Assembly (NCBI RefSeq): GCF_900215485.1
Contig: NZ_OCMZ01000001.1
Location: 1,488,001-1,552,000 of the forward strand
Source: Nitrosovibrio sp. Nv4
GTDB lineage: Bacteria > Pseudomonadota > Gammaproteobacteria > Burkholderiales > Nitrosomonadaceae
DNA length: 64,000 nt
Direction of reading: 5' to 3'
Shown here: positions 27,974-37,002 of the stretch, piece by piece
Layout of the letters: each line of letters begins with the position of its first letter
How positions within the stretch are numbered: the stretch's first letter is position 1
Program-made: the position numbers and the translations under genes
The notes under the pieces: generated by a model
The model's input: the letters and a program-made list of their open reading frames with translations, nothing else
Told to the model about the DNA's origin: nothing
Database searches by the model: none

Positions 27974-30900
27974 ATGTTCGAGAAAGTATTAATAGCCAAT
28001 CGCGGCGCCATCGCCTGCCGCATCATCCGCACGCTGCGCCGCATGAACGTTAAAAGCGTGGCGGTCTTTACCGACGCCGATGCGCTGTCCCGGCACGTGA
28101 TCGAAGCGGATGAGGCATATTGCATCGGCAGTGGCGTTGCCGCGGAAAGTTATCTGCGCGCAGACAAGATCCTGGAAGTCGCCAATCGGGCTGGTGCAAA
28201 GGCCATTCATCCCGGATACGGCTTCCTCAGCGAGCAGGCTGAATTCGCTGAGCAATGCGCGCTGGAAGGTATTTGCTTCATCGGCCCCACTCCACAGCAG
28301 ATGCGTGCTTTCGGCCTGAAGCATACGGCACGCGAACTGGCATTGCAGAACGATGTGCCGCTGCTGCCCGGAACCGGCTTGCTGGAAGACGTGGAAGACG
28401 CACTCCGTCAGGCGGCGCATATTGGTTATCCCGTCATGCTGAAGAGTACGGCGGGGGGCGGCGGTATTGGAATGCGCTTGTGCTGGAATAAAGAAGAGTT
28501 GAGCGCGGCGTACGAATCGGTGAAATACCTCGCGCAAAACAATTTCAAGGACGCCGGCCTATTCCTGGAAAAATATGTCGAGAATGCGCGCCATATCGAA
28601 GTGCAAATTTTCGGCGACGGCAAGGGCGGCGTCATTGCGCTGGGCGAACGCGATTGTTCCATGCAACGGCGCAACCAGAAGGTGATCGAGGAAACACCCG
28701 CGGTCCACCTGCCCCCCCATTTACGCCAGGCTCTGCTGGACGCCGCAGTACGTTTGGGCAAAGCCGTCGACTATCAGTGCGCTGGTACCGTGGAATACAT
28801 CTTCGACGCATCCACTGGCGAATTCTATTTTCTTGAGGTGAACACGCGCCTGCAGGTGGAGCACGGCGTGACTGAAGAGGTAACCGGTATCGACCTGGTG
28901 GAATGGATGGTGCGGCAAATCGCTGGAGACCTGCCGCCATTGGATTCATTCGACATACAGCCGAGCGGTGCCTCGATTCAGGTCCGCGTGTACGCCGAGA
29001 ATCCGGCCAGGGATTTTCAACCGTCGTGCGGCACGCTCACCGCAGCCGAGTTTCCGCCGCCATCTGCGGCAAGAGTCGAAACCTGGGTGGAACGCGGCGT
29101 CGAGATATCTCCGTTCTATGATCCCATGCTGGCAAAAATTATCGTGCATGCGGCCGACCGGGAGCAGGCCATTGCCAAGCTCCTGGCTGCGTTGGATGCA
29201 ACCGCGTTGCAGGGAGTTGAAACCAATTCAGGCTATCTCAAACAGATTCTGGACGGCGAGATGTTTCGCAGCGGCTGCCATACAACGAACTTCCTGAATG
29301 GCTTTCATTACATTGGCCACACTATCGACGTCATCAGTCCCGGTGTGCAGACCACGGTGCAGGACTATCCTGGGCGGACCGGCTACTGGAGTGTTGGCGT
29401 GCCGCCATCGGGCCCGATGGATAGCTTGGCGTTCCGGCTGGCCAATCGTCTGGTTAACAATACCGAAGATAAGGCCGGGCTCGAAATCACCCTCGCCGGC
29501 CCGACCCTGCGCTTCAACTGCGACAGCGTAATCGCAATAGGCGGCGCGCCTATGGAGGTGCGGCTGGACGGCGAGCCTCTGGCGTATTGGCAATCGCATC
29601 CAGTCAAGGCTGGCTCGTTATTGCAGTTCGGTAAACTCGTGGATCATGGCTGCCGCGCTTATCTGGCGGTTCAAGGCGGTTTTCAGGTTCCGGATTATCT
29701 AGGCAGCAAATCCACTTTTACTCTCGGCCAGTTTGGGGGGCACGCCGGGCGCACTCTTGTAACCGGCGATGTATTGCATATCGTGGATGCCAAAGAGAGC
29801 AAGAAGGTCCGGGGCGCCCGTGCCCAACGCACGCTGGTGGAGGAATTGATTCCCCATTACAGCGATAAATGGGAAATCGGTGTGCTGTATGGCCCGCACG
29901 GTGCGCCGGATTTTTTTACCGAGGACGATATTCAAACACTTTTCACGGTTGACTGGAAAGTGCATTACAACTCAAGCCGCAGCGGTGTGCGTCTCATTGG
30001 CCCAAAACCGCATTGGGCGCGCAGCGACGGCGGTGAAGCAGGGTTGCATCCCTCCAACATCCACGACAATGCGTATGCGCTGGGCACGGTGGATTTTACC
30101 GGTGACATGCCGGTAATACTGGGTCCGGACGGCCCCAGTCTGGGCGGTTTCGTTTGTCCGGTCACCATCGTTCAGGCCGAATTATGGAAAATGGGGCAAC
30201 TTAAACCGGGCGACAGCGTACGTTTTTGCCGGCTGTCGATGGATCACGCACTTGCACTGGAAAAATTGCAGGATGCAACGCTAAAGCATCTTCGGGTTCC
30301 AGAAGTGATCCCGCCAATGCCTGAGCCAGGGAGATCGGCGGCGGCAACGCCGGTTCTCTACTTCATTCCGCAAAGCGCCCGCCAGGTTCAGGTGGTATAC
30401 CGCCAGGCGGGCGATAAAAATCTGCTGGTCGAGTATGGGCCGCTGGAACTGGATCTCAATTTGCGCTTTCGCGCGCACGCGCTCATGGAATGGCTCATGG
30501 AACGGTCCGGGCGCGCCACTGATACAGGCCGGCTCAAAGGCATTCTGGATCTGACGCCAGGCATCCGCACTTTGCAAATCCATTTCGATTCACGCGTGCT
30601 TTCGCGCGACAAGCTGCTGGATGTTCTGATTGCTGCGGAAAAGAATCTGCCGGATATCGAGCAAATGGAGGTTCCCACTCGCGTCGTATATCTCCCGTTG
30701 TCGTGGGACGACGGCGCAACGCGGTTGGCAATCGAGAAATACATCCAGTCCGTGCGCAGCGATGCGCCCTGGTGCCCGAGCAATATCGAGTTCATCCGCA
30801 GGATCAATGGACTGGCGAAGACCGAGGAGGTGCAGAATATCCTGTTCGAGGCGAGCTATCTGGTGATGGGGCTAGGCGATGTATATTTGGGCGCCCCCGT

Positions 30901-31633
30901 GGCAACGCCGGTGGATCCTCGTCATCGCCTCGTCACCACCAAGTACAACCCTGCGCGCACATGGACGCCTGAAAATGCTGTAGGCATAGGCGGGGCTTAC
31001 CTGTGTATATATGGCATGGAAGGTCCGGGTGGTTATCAGTTTGTCGGTCGCACCGTACAAATGTGGAATCGGTATCGCCAGACGGCCGATTTCAAGGAAG
31101 GCAAGCCATGGCTACTTCGTTTCTTCGATCAAATTCGTTTTTATCCGGTTAGCGAGAGCGAATTGCTCAAGCTGCGCAGGGATTTTATAACCGGGCACTT
31201 CAAACTGCGGATCGAGGAAACTACGTTCAGTTTGAAACAGTACAACGCGTTCCTGCAACAGAACTGGGTGGAAATAAGTGCCTTCAAGGCCAGGCAGCAA
31301 GCCGCCTTTGAAGCCGAGCGCGAACGCTGGAAAATTGAGGGTAGGGCAGAGTACGTGAGCGAGACCACGCTTGAGGAAGCGGATACGCAAAGCGAACTGG
31401 ATCTGCCAGAAGGCGCACAAGCCATAAGCGCACACGTAACCGGTACAGTATGGAAGCTTCTGGTAGAGGAAGGGCAGCGCATCGAAATGGGAAACCCGGT
31501 TGTGGTAGTCGAATCCATGAAAATGGAATTCGCCGTGGAGGCGCCCATCAGTGGCACGGTGCGGAAGCTATTTTGCAAGCAAGGCGGACACGTGGCCGCG
31601 GGGCAGATGTTGCTTATCGTTCAGGGAGAGTGA
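27974..31633 (+). CDS. Guanidine carboxylase (annotated as urea carboxylase family)
   Basis: 1219 residues, the bacterial stand-alone length. Biotin carboxylase domain 1-450 ([14 protein letters not shown]-grasp loop, [29 protein letters not shown]); a KipA/KipI-like carboxyltransferase about 460-1000 ([34 protein letters not shown] loop); BCCP about 1150-1219 with biotinylated K1183 in ESMKMEF. It uses ATP and bicarbonate to carboxylate its substrate. The riboswitch and the two DUF1989 partners argue for guanidine over urea, since true urea carboxylase operons do not need a deiminase. Specificity should be checked at the carboxyltransferase active site. Confidence 0.9.
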   Translation: MFEKVLIANRGAIACRIIRTLRRMNVKSVAVFTDADALSRHVIEADEAYCIGSGVAAESYLRADKILEVANRAGAKAIHPGYGFLSEQAEFAEQCALEGICFIGPTPQQMRAFGLKHTARELALQNDVPLLPGTGLLEDVEDALRQAAHIGYPVMLKSTAGGGGIGMRLCWNKEELSAAYESVKYLAQNNFKDAGLFLEKYVENARHIEVQIFGDGKGGVIALGERDCSMQRRNQKVIEETPAVHLPPHLRQALLDAAVRLGKAVDYQCAGTVEYIFDASTGEFYFLEVNTRLQVEHGVTEEVTGIDLVEWMVRQIAGDLPPLDSFDIQPSGASIQVRVYAENPARDFQPSCGTLTAAEFPPPSAARVETWVERGVEISPFYDPMLAKIIVHAADREQAIAKLLAALDATALQGVETNSGYLKQILDGEMFRSGCHTTNFLNGFHYIGHTIDVISPGVQTTVQDYPGRTGYWSVGVPPSGPMDSLAFRLANRLVNNTEDKAGLEITLAGPTLRFNCDSVIAIGGAPMEVRLDGEPLAYWQSHPVKAGSLLQFGKLVDHGCRAYLAVQGGFQVPDYLGSKSTFTLGQFGGHAGRTLVTGDVLHIVDAKESKKVRGARAQRTLVEELIPHYSDKWEIGVLYGPHGAPDFFTEDDIQTLFTVDWKVHYNSSRSGVRLIGPKPHWARSDGGEAGLHPSNIHDNAYALGTVDFTGDMPVILGPDGPSLGGFVCPVTIVQAELWKMGQLKPGDSVRFCRLSMDHALALEKLQDATLKHLRVPEVIPPMPEPGRSAAATPVLYFIPQSARQVQVVYRQAGDKNLLVEYGPLELDLNLRFRAHALMEWLMERSGRATDTGRLKGILDLTPGIRTLQIHFDSRVLSRDKLLDVLIAAEKNLPDIEQMEVPTRVVYLPLSWDDGATRLAIEKYIQSVRSDAPWCPSNIEFIRRINGLAKTEEVQNILFEASYLVMGLGDVYLGAPVATPVDPRHRLVTTKYNPARTWTPENAVGIGGAYLCIYGMEGPGGYQFVGRTVQMWNRYRQTADFKEGKPWLLRFFDQIRFYPVSESELLKLRRDFITGHFKLRIEETTFSLKQYNAFLQQNWVEISAFKARQQAAFEAERERWKIEGRAEYVSETTLEEADTQSELDLPEGAQAISAHVTGTVWKLLVEEGQRIEMGNPVVVVESMKMEFAVEAPISGTVRKLFCKQGGHVAAGQMLLIVQGE

Positions 31634-31635
31634 AT

Positions 31636-33519
31636 ATGGACAAGCTGCTATCACTAGAAAGCCTGGACGACATCCCATCCCTGCTTCAATGCTATGCCAG
31701 CGGCGAGTTGACTCCAAGCCGGATGGTAGAGGCGGTTCATGCTGAAATTCGCGAGGACTCCGATCATGTCTGGATCTACACGCTACCGCTGGAATCGTTG
31801 AGGCAGTATGCCCTTGCAGCGGAAGAAAAAGGGATGGCGGCATTGCCGCTGTATGGTATTCCCTTCGCCATCAAGGACAATATCGACTTGGCCGGCGTAC
31901 CAACCACAGCGGCTTGCCCGGCGTTTGCATACACCCCGCAACGCAGTGCAACGGTAGTTCAGAGATTGATCGATGCCGGTGCGATTCCCATTGGCAAGAC
32001 CAATCTGGATCAGTTCGCCACCGGGTTGAACGGCACCCGTTCTCCCTATGGCGCTTGCCGCAACGCATTTAATCCCGAATACATTTCGGGAGGTTCGAGC
32101 TCGGGCTCGGCGGTAGCGCTAGCAAAAGGTCTGGTTTGCTTCAGCCTGGGAACCGATACCGCGGGTTCCGGCAGAGTTCCCGCCGCGTTCAATAATCTGA
32201 TCGGGTATAAGCCAACGAGAGGCTGGCTTTCCACGCGCGGTGTTGTTCCCGCCTGTCGCTCGCTGGATTGTGTTTCCATCTTTGCCCTTACCGCTGCTGA
32301 TGCGGAGCGTCTTCTTGAAGTAGCCGCCGGCTACGATGCCGAAGATATTTATTCGCGCCAGAGAAAGGGCAGTGACAACGATTTCAGCTTGCAACGGTTC
32401 CGCTTTGGTGTACCTCGCCAGCAACAACTGCAATTCTTTGGCAATAACGAGAGTGAGCGTCTGTTCACGGAGGCTGTGGCAAAACTGCAAGCTTTGGGCG
32501 GAGAGGCCATCGAGATAGACTTTACGCCCTTTCAGGAAGCAGCGCGCCTGCTCTATGACGGCCCTTGGGTGGCCGAACGTTATGCCGCGATTCAACAGTT
32601 TTTTGACGTGCACAGCGACCAGGTGATTCCTCCCGTGCGGGAAATAATTGCTGGCGCACACCGATATTTCGCTGCGGATGCATACAACGGCTTGTACCGG
32701 TTGCATGCACTTAAACGTCGGGCTGATTATATCTGGACGGACATGGATTGCCTGTTGACCCCAACCGCCGGAACCATCTATACGATAGAGGCGATGCAGG
32801 AAGACCCCGTACGTCTTAATGCGAATCTTGGCTATTACACCAATTTCATGAATCTTCTGGATTATGCCGCAGTGGCGGTACCCGCCGGATTCCAGAACGA
32901 TGGATTGCCTTTTGGCATAACGCTGGCGGCGCCAGCCCATCAGGATGAGCGGTTGCTGCATCTTGCCGGATGTATTCAACAAGCCTATGGGTTATCTCTT
33001 GGCGCTGCCGGCGTTCCCGTGCGAAACGAATATCCGTCAGAAAAGGCTTCATCCCAAGTCCCGACACAGGACTTGCAGTCCAGTTCGTCATCTGCCCCAT
33101 CTGACCAGGTACGGGTGGCCGTCTGCGGCGCGCATTTGTCCGGCTTGCCGTTGAATGGACAACTGACCAGCCGCAACGGGCGACTAATGGCGAGCACAAC
33201 CACTTCCTCTGATTATAAACTCTACGCCCTGCCGGGAGAGCCCCCGAAGCGTCCGGGAATGGTGCGCGTGGACAGGAATGAGCAGGGAGTAGCCATCGAA
33301 GTCGAGGTTTGGGAATTACCAGTGCGTGAATTCGGCAGCTTTGTGGCGGGTATACCCGCGCCACTGGGCATCGGCACCATTACTCTGGCGGACGGCACAG
33401 CGGTACAAGGCTTTTTATGCGAGCGCTATGCGGTTGCGGATGCCGAGGATATTAGCCGATTTGGAGGCTGGCGAGGGTACTTGCAACAACTTGGCAAGTC
33501 TAGGCTCAGGACTCATTGA
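31636..33519 (+). CDS. atzF: Allophanate hydrolase
   Basis: 627 residues, ATG 2 nt after the carboxylase stop. The amidase-signature domain (about 1-440) has the Ser-cisSer-Lys triad K80, S154 and S178 (spacings 74 and 24, as in AtzF). The C-terminal domain (about 480-615, VAVCGAHLSGLPLNGQL, FVAGIPAPLGIGTITLADG, GGWRGYL) is the AtzF-type decarboxylating domain. Overall: allophanate to two ammonia and two CO2. The last four codons and stop lie inside an inverted-repeat arm, so the end of the protein may have been rewritten by an insertion. Confidence 0.95.
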   Translation: MDKLLSLESLDDIPSLLQCYASGELTPSRMVEAVHAEIREDSDHVWIYTLPLESLRQYALAAEEKGMAALPLYGIPFAIKDNIDLAGVPTTAACPAFAYTPQRSATVVQRLIDAGAIPIGKTNLDQFATGLNGTRSPYGACRNAFNPEYISGGSSSGSAVALAKGLVCFSLGTDTAGSGRVPAAFNNLIGYKPTRGWLSTRGVVPACRSLDCVSIFALTAADAERLLEVAAGYDAEDIYSRQRKGSDNDFSLQRFRFGVPRQQQLQFFGNNESERLFTEAVAKLQALGGEAIEIDFTPFQEAARLLYDGPWVAERYAAIQQFFDVHSDQVIPPVREIIAGAHRYFAADAYNGLYRLHALKRRADYIWTDMDCLLTPTAGTIYTIEAMQEDPVRLNANLGYYTNFMNLLDYAAVAVPAGFQNDGLPFGITLAAPAHQDERLLHLAGCIQQAYGLSLGAAGVPVRNEYPSEKASSQVPTQDLQSSSSSAPSDQVRVAVCGAHLSGLPLNGQLTSRNGRLMASTTTSSDYKLYALPGEPPKRPGMVRVDRNEQGVAIEVEVWELPVREFGSFVAGIPAPLGIGTITLADGTAVQGFLCERYAVADAEDISRFGGWRGYLQQLGKSRLRTH

Positions 33520-33559
33520 TCTCATGGTTCACGAATAGGATCAGATGTGATTCACTTAT
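33508..33559 (+). repeat. 52-bp inverted repeat, left arm
   Basis: 51 of 52 bases match the reverse complement of 35340-35391. The arm starts AGGACTCATT and ends GATTCACTTAT. It covers the last codons and stop of the allophanate hydrolase gene and ends 4 bp before the dihydroxyacetone kinase ATG. Confidence 0.95.
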
Positions 33560-33563
33560 ACTT

Positions 33564-35186
33564 ATGGCCCAGTTCATCAACACCAAAGAAAGCATCGTCA
33601 CCGAAGCCGTCGATGGTCTGGTCGCGGCGTCTGGCGGTAAGCTGGCGCGGCTCGACGGCTATCCGCATATACGGGTGGTCGTACGCAATGACTGGGATAA
33701 GTCCAAGGTCGCGTTGATCTCGGGAGGCGGATCGGGCCACGAACCGGCACATGCGGGTTTCGTCGGGGAAGGGATGCTGACGGCTGCGGTGTGCGGCGAC
33801 ATCTTCGCCTCGCCGACAGTCGACGCGGTACTGGCAGGTATCCTTGCCGTGACGGGATCGTCCGGCTGCCTGCTCATCGTCAAGAATTATACCGGTGACC
33901 GATTGAATTTCGGGCTGGCGGCCGAACGCGCTCGCCAGTTTGGCTTGAATGTCGAGATAGTCATCGTCGACGATGATGTGGCGTTGCCCGACTTGCCCCA
34001 AGCCCGCGGCGTCGCCGGCACGCTTTTCGTGCACAAGATAGCCGGCGCGTTGGCCGAGAATGGTGCCGACTTGGCGCACGTCGCCGCGGCCGCGCGCAAG
34101 GTCGTGTCAAAGACAAAAAGCATCGGCATGTCGCTAAACACCTGCACCATCCCAGGTTCGCCAAAGGAGGATCGCATCCCGTCCGGCATGGCCGAGCTTG
34201 GGCTTGGCATCCACGGTGAAGCCGGGGTTGAGCAGGTCGAGTTCAAGGACGCGAGCGAAGCTGTCGCTGCCATGGTCGAGCGCCTGTCAGCTGCAATGGA
34301 AGAAAAGCCGCATGTCGCTATGGTCAACAATCTCGGCGGCACGTCGGTCATCGAGATGTCGATCATCCTCAACGAAATCCGGCGGTCAGCGATTGGCGAG
34401 CGGATAACCCACGTCATCGGGCCGGCGGCCATGATGACATCGCTCGACATGCATGGCTTCTCGATTTCGGCCTATCCTGCCGACGATGCCGAGATCGCCC
34501 TGCTCAAGCAGCACACGCCGCTGGCGGCATGGCCACGGGTCTCCCGGCTAGGCCAGGTCGCGATTCAGGCGCTTCCGGACGGCCTGACGGCTGTCGTTCC
34601 GATGCCTTCGATGCACAAGCCGACCAGGGAGCTCCTGACCAGATGCTGCGAGGTTCTGATCGCCGCCGAGAACGACCTCAATGCGCTTGACGCGAAGTCA
34701 GGCGATGGCGACACCGGCAGCACGCTGGCCGGCGCGGCACGCGCCCTGATCAGCGCCATGGACCGCTTGCCGCTTGCCGACCATACCCAGCTCTATCGCG
34801 CCATTGGCTTGGAGCTTTCCAGAACCATGGGAGGCTCGTTCGGTGTGCTCCTCGCGATCTTCTTCGCCGCAACGGGCGACGCGGCCTCAAGCGGCTTATC
34901 AATCCGGGGAGCGTTGCAGGCCGGATTGCGGAGAATGCAGGAGATCGGCGGGGCACGTCCGGGTGACCGCACCATGGTCGACGCCCTTGCGCCAGCTCTT
35001 GATGCCCTGGAAGAGAGCCTGCCCGACGCAGCGAGAGCCGCGCGTGCGGGTGCCGGTCGCACTGTCTACATGAGCAAGGCGAATGCCGGTCGCGCTTCCT
35101 ATGTAAATGCCAAGCAATTGGTCGGTCACGCCGATCCAGGTGCTGAGGCGGTCGCGCGGCTGTTCGAGCACTTGGCCGAATTTTAG
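33564..35186 (+). CDS. Dihydroxyacetone kinase (DhaK-DhaL fusion, ATP-dependent)
   Basis: 540 residues from the ATG at 33564 (MAQFINTKES). The DhaK part (1-330) has GGGSGHEPAH at 54-63 and H217 (GLGIHGEAG), which binds dihydroxyacetone covalently. The DhaL part (about 350-540) has SGDGDTGSTL for Mg-ATP and GGSFGVLL. It makes dihydroxyacetone phosphate from dihydroxyacetone and ATP. Codons end mostly in G or C and GC is visibly above that of both flanking genes, as in alphaproteobacteria. There are no glycerol or formaldehyde genes beside it. It may read through from the guanidine operon; its own promoter is not seen. Confidence 0.92.
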   Translation: MAQFINTKESIVTEAVDGLVAASGGKLARLDGYPHIRVVVRNDWDKSKVALISGGGSGHEPAHAGFVGEGMLTAAVCGDIFASPTVDAVLAGILAVTGSSGCLLIVKNYTGDRLNFGLAAERARQFGLNVEIVIVDDDVALPDLPQARGVAGTLFVHKIAGALAENGADLAHVAAAARKVVSKTKSIGMSLNTCTIPGSPKEDRIPSGMAELGLGIHGEAGVEQVEFKDASEAVAAMVERLSAAMEEKPHVAMVNNLGGTSVIEMSIILNEIRRSAIGERITHVIGPAAMMTSLDMHGFSISAYPADDAEIALLKQHTPLAAWPRVSRLGQVAIQALPDGLTAVVPMPSMHKPTRELLTRCCEVLIAAENDLNALDAKSGDGDTGSTLAGAARALISAMDRLPLADHTQLYRAIGLELSRTMGGSFGVLLAIFFAATGDAASSGLSIRGALQAGLRRMQEIGGARPGDRTMVDALAPALDALEESLPDAARAARAGAGRTVYMSKANAGRASYVNAKQLVGHADPGAEAVARLFEHLAEF

Positions 35187-35339
35187 ATTTTAAATATCAA
35201 TTATAACAAATAATAATCTCATTATTTATCGACGGCTGTCGATGGGGGGAACTCCATGGGACAAGGGAAAATAAGGTTTTATACGGTTGAACTGTGTTTT
35301 AGACAGGTAAAACAGATCTCTCATGGCGGCACCTCCGCC

Positions 35340-35391
35340 ATAAGTGAATCACATCTGATCCTATTCGTGAACCATGAGATTAATGAGTCCT
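35340..35391 (-). repeat. 52-bp inverted repeat, right arm
   Basis: The inverted copy of 33508-33559 with one mismatch. Its left edge overlaps a short perfect hairpin (ATGGCGG/CCGCCAT, 35323-35341) that has no counterpart at the left arm. Confidence 0.95.
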
Positions 35392-35691
35392 CAGGCCAGC
35401 CGAAACTGCTATGCCTGAGCTAGGCGCAGGAAGTATCGGACACGAGCTTGGGTCTAAATTTCTGGCTGCGCCATCCGGTGGAACAGGACCAACATTTCCC
35501 GGGGTGGCCTGTGCAGAGTTATTTACGTCCCTCGCTGTTTCGTGGTTGAGGTGCCGGACCCTATCGCTGGCCATGATGTACAGGAAGTCCGTTGTGTTAT
35601 GACTCCTATAGTCGTTTGTGGGCCCGCATAGCCGGCTGAGTCGGGTTAGCGCGACATGATCTGACAAAAACAGAAAAACAGCTAACTCGAA
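35392..35691. other. Gap between the insertion and the GST gene
   Basis: 300 bp outside the right repeat arm, and with 35187-35339 part of a 505-bp stretch with no gene. The inner part is AT-rich just after the kinase stop (35187-35240). Short frames on both strands here have no ribosome-binding site and no recognisable motif. I see no terminator with a T-run. Confidence 0.5.
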
Positions 35692-36402
35692 CTATGGTTG
35701 CCGCAAATCGGCATAATATTCCGTCTTGATCCGATCCACGTAATTTCTCAGATTGCTCTTCGACAAGCCGTGATCCTTGACGGGCGACTCGATCGGGCAA
35801 GCAATAGTATTGATCAGGAATCCGAAGGCACTGGCATCCAGGGTGGTCGGCTGATCGCCCAGAAAATATTTCTTGTCCCCCAGGCATGCGGATAGCGCGT
35901 CGATATCCAGCATGCCAAGCTCGAAAATCTCTTCGGGTTTGTGCCGGCCTATGCCGTGACCATAAATTTGCCGCCCGATCCTGTAACGGTAGACGAGGGC
36001 TGCCACATCGCGGATGACAGGCGGCAAAACCCCGAATACCGCTTTTTTGTTGACCTGCCAATTTGCATCCGTATACTGCCACCGCGAATACATCGTGACC
36101 CAGAACAGATGTTCTTCGATCAATCGCTGCATCGCCAACGACAGTGCCGACTCTGACGGATTTAATCCTTTATCGAGATCTTTATATCTGGTTTTAAGAT
36201 GTCGTATGATGAAGCGGGAATCCGCAAGTTTCAGATCGCCATCCTTGATATAAGGCAGTTTTCCCTTTGGCGCAGACAATGGAAGCGTTGTCTTTATGTC
36301 ATACTCGATCTCCGCCATTCTCAGATATGTTTCCGTTTTACAGCAGAAATGACTGAGATTTGGATTACCCCAGGTACGCTGGAATTGGTAAAGTATCAAC
36401 AT
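35692..36402 (-). CDS. Glutathione S-transferase-like protein (metaxin/FAXC type)
   Basis: 236 residues with a thioredoxin-like N-terminal domain (1-75, LPYIKDGDLKLADSRFIIRHL, the conserved cis-Pro and Ser of the glutathione site) and a helical C-terminal domain (about 90-230, YFLGDQPTTLDASAFGFL). This matches the atypical GST group that includes metaxin and FAXC relatives. GAGG lies 5 nt before the ATG. Divergent from an HxlR regulator, the usual layout for a stress-inducible gene and its controller. The substrate is unknown. Confidence 0.85.
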   Translation of the reverse strand: MLILYQFQRTWGNPNLSHFCCKTETYLRMAEIEYDIKTTLPLSAPKGKLPYIKDGDLKLADSRFIIRHLKTRYKDLDKGLNPSESALSLAMQRLIEEHLFWVTMYSRWQYTDANWQVNKKAVFGVLPPVIRDVAALVYRYRIGRQIYGHGIGRHKPEEIFELGMLDIDALSACLGDKKYFLGDQPTTLDASAFGFLINTIACPIESPVKDHGLSKSNLRNYVDRIKTEYYADLRQP

Positions 36403-36447
36403 GACTGCCTCATTATGACATGTCCGGCGGATGCGATCGGACTATAA

Positions 36448-36538
36448 CTTGCAATCCACAAGTCGGACGGGATTGCAGGTTGCCGTAGCTTACTTTACTG
36501 TCTTGCAAGATGCAAGTTACTGCATTACATTATGCAAG
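36448..36538. promoter_or_regulatory. Candidate HxlR operators between GST and regulator genes
   Basis: The 153-bp divergent spacer holds repeated TTGCA-based palindromes: CTTGCAATCC...GGATTGCAGG (36448-36479), a 15-bp palindrome CTTGCAAGATGCAAG (36502-36516), and TGCATTACATTATGCA (36521-36536). All share the half site CTTGCA, fitting binding by the winged-helix dimer encoded next door. Confidence 0.5.
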
Positions 36539-36555
36539 CTCCGGCTAGATAGGCT

Positions 36556-36930
36556 ATGACTCAGGTACAAGACATGGATAACAAACTGATGTTTGAGCGA
36601 TCACAATGTCCTATTACGAATGGGCTGGACATCTTCGGTGACAAATGGACGCTGCTGATCATTCGCGACCTGGTATTGGGCAAGCGCCGCTATCAGGAGT
36701 TGATATCTTCGCCGGAAAATATCGCTTCGAACATACTTGCGCATCGGCTGAAGCGGCTGGAAGTTGCTGGTCTTGTTACCCGCCGGGCCTACCAGCAGAA
36801 ACCCGAACGTTACGAATACGTGCTGACAGAGAAGGGTAAGGACCTGAAGCCTGTATTGGAGGCGATAAGCAGATGGGGAACGAAGCATTACCCCGGCACG
36901 TCGGTCTTTCGCGCTGTCGGGCAAGGCTAA
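36556..36930 (+). CDS. HxlR-family transcriptional regulator
   Basis: 124 residues, a single winged-helix domain: CPITNGLDIFGDKWTLLIIRDL, then the HTH NIASNILAHRLKRLEVAGL and the wing YEYVLTEKGKDLKP. The conserved Cys (residue 18) near the N-terminus is the redox or electrophile sensor in several family members. Transcribed away from the GST gene across the palindrome-rich spacer, so it probably controls that gene and itself. Confidence 0.92.
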   Translation: MTQVQDMDNKLMFERSQCPITNGLDIFGDKWTLLIIRDLVLGKRRYQELISSPENIASNILAHRLKRLEVAGLVTRRAYQQKPERYEYVLTEKGKDLKPVLEAISRWGTKHYPGTSVFRAVGQG

Positions 36931-37002
36931 TGCAGTTGGCGCATAACGAACATCACAAATGAGTTCAATGTACATAATGAGAACTGGATTCTTAGCACTC
37001 CC

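Larger units (their letters stand above)
33508..35391. mobile_element. Inverted-repeat-bounded insertion carrying a kinase gene
   Basis: 1884 bp bounded by 52-bp near-perfect inverted repeats and holding one GC-rich gene, dihydroxyacetone kinase, unlike its neighbours in codon use. There is no transposase, and no clear target duplication at the outer edges (left flank ends GGCTC, right flank starts CAGGC). It could be a non-autonomous transposon moved in trans, or a gene acquired between two copies of a repeat. Mobility is inferred from structure. Confidence 0.55.

Noticed and set aside
31450..31635. A 62-residue N-terminal extension of allophanate hydrolase overlapping the carboxylase gene.
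   Set aside because: The extension lies out of frame within the BCCP coding region, and the ATG at 31636 gives the normal family start and triad numbering.
27974..33519. Reading the operon as urea amidolyase (urea use).
   Set aside because: The guanidine riboswitch and two DUF1989 deiminase subunits make guanidine the better substrate; urea remains possible as a side activity.
35411..35602. A plus-strand frame of 63 codons in the same gap.
   Set aside because: No RBS, no family resemblance, overlapping the minus-strand frame; not supported as coding.
35380..35667. A minus-strand frame of 95 codons right of the kinase insertion, ending LRTH like the allophanate hydrolase.
   Set aside because: The shared end is simply the inverted-repeat arm. 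The rest has no motif and no ribosome-binding site.
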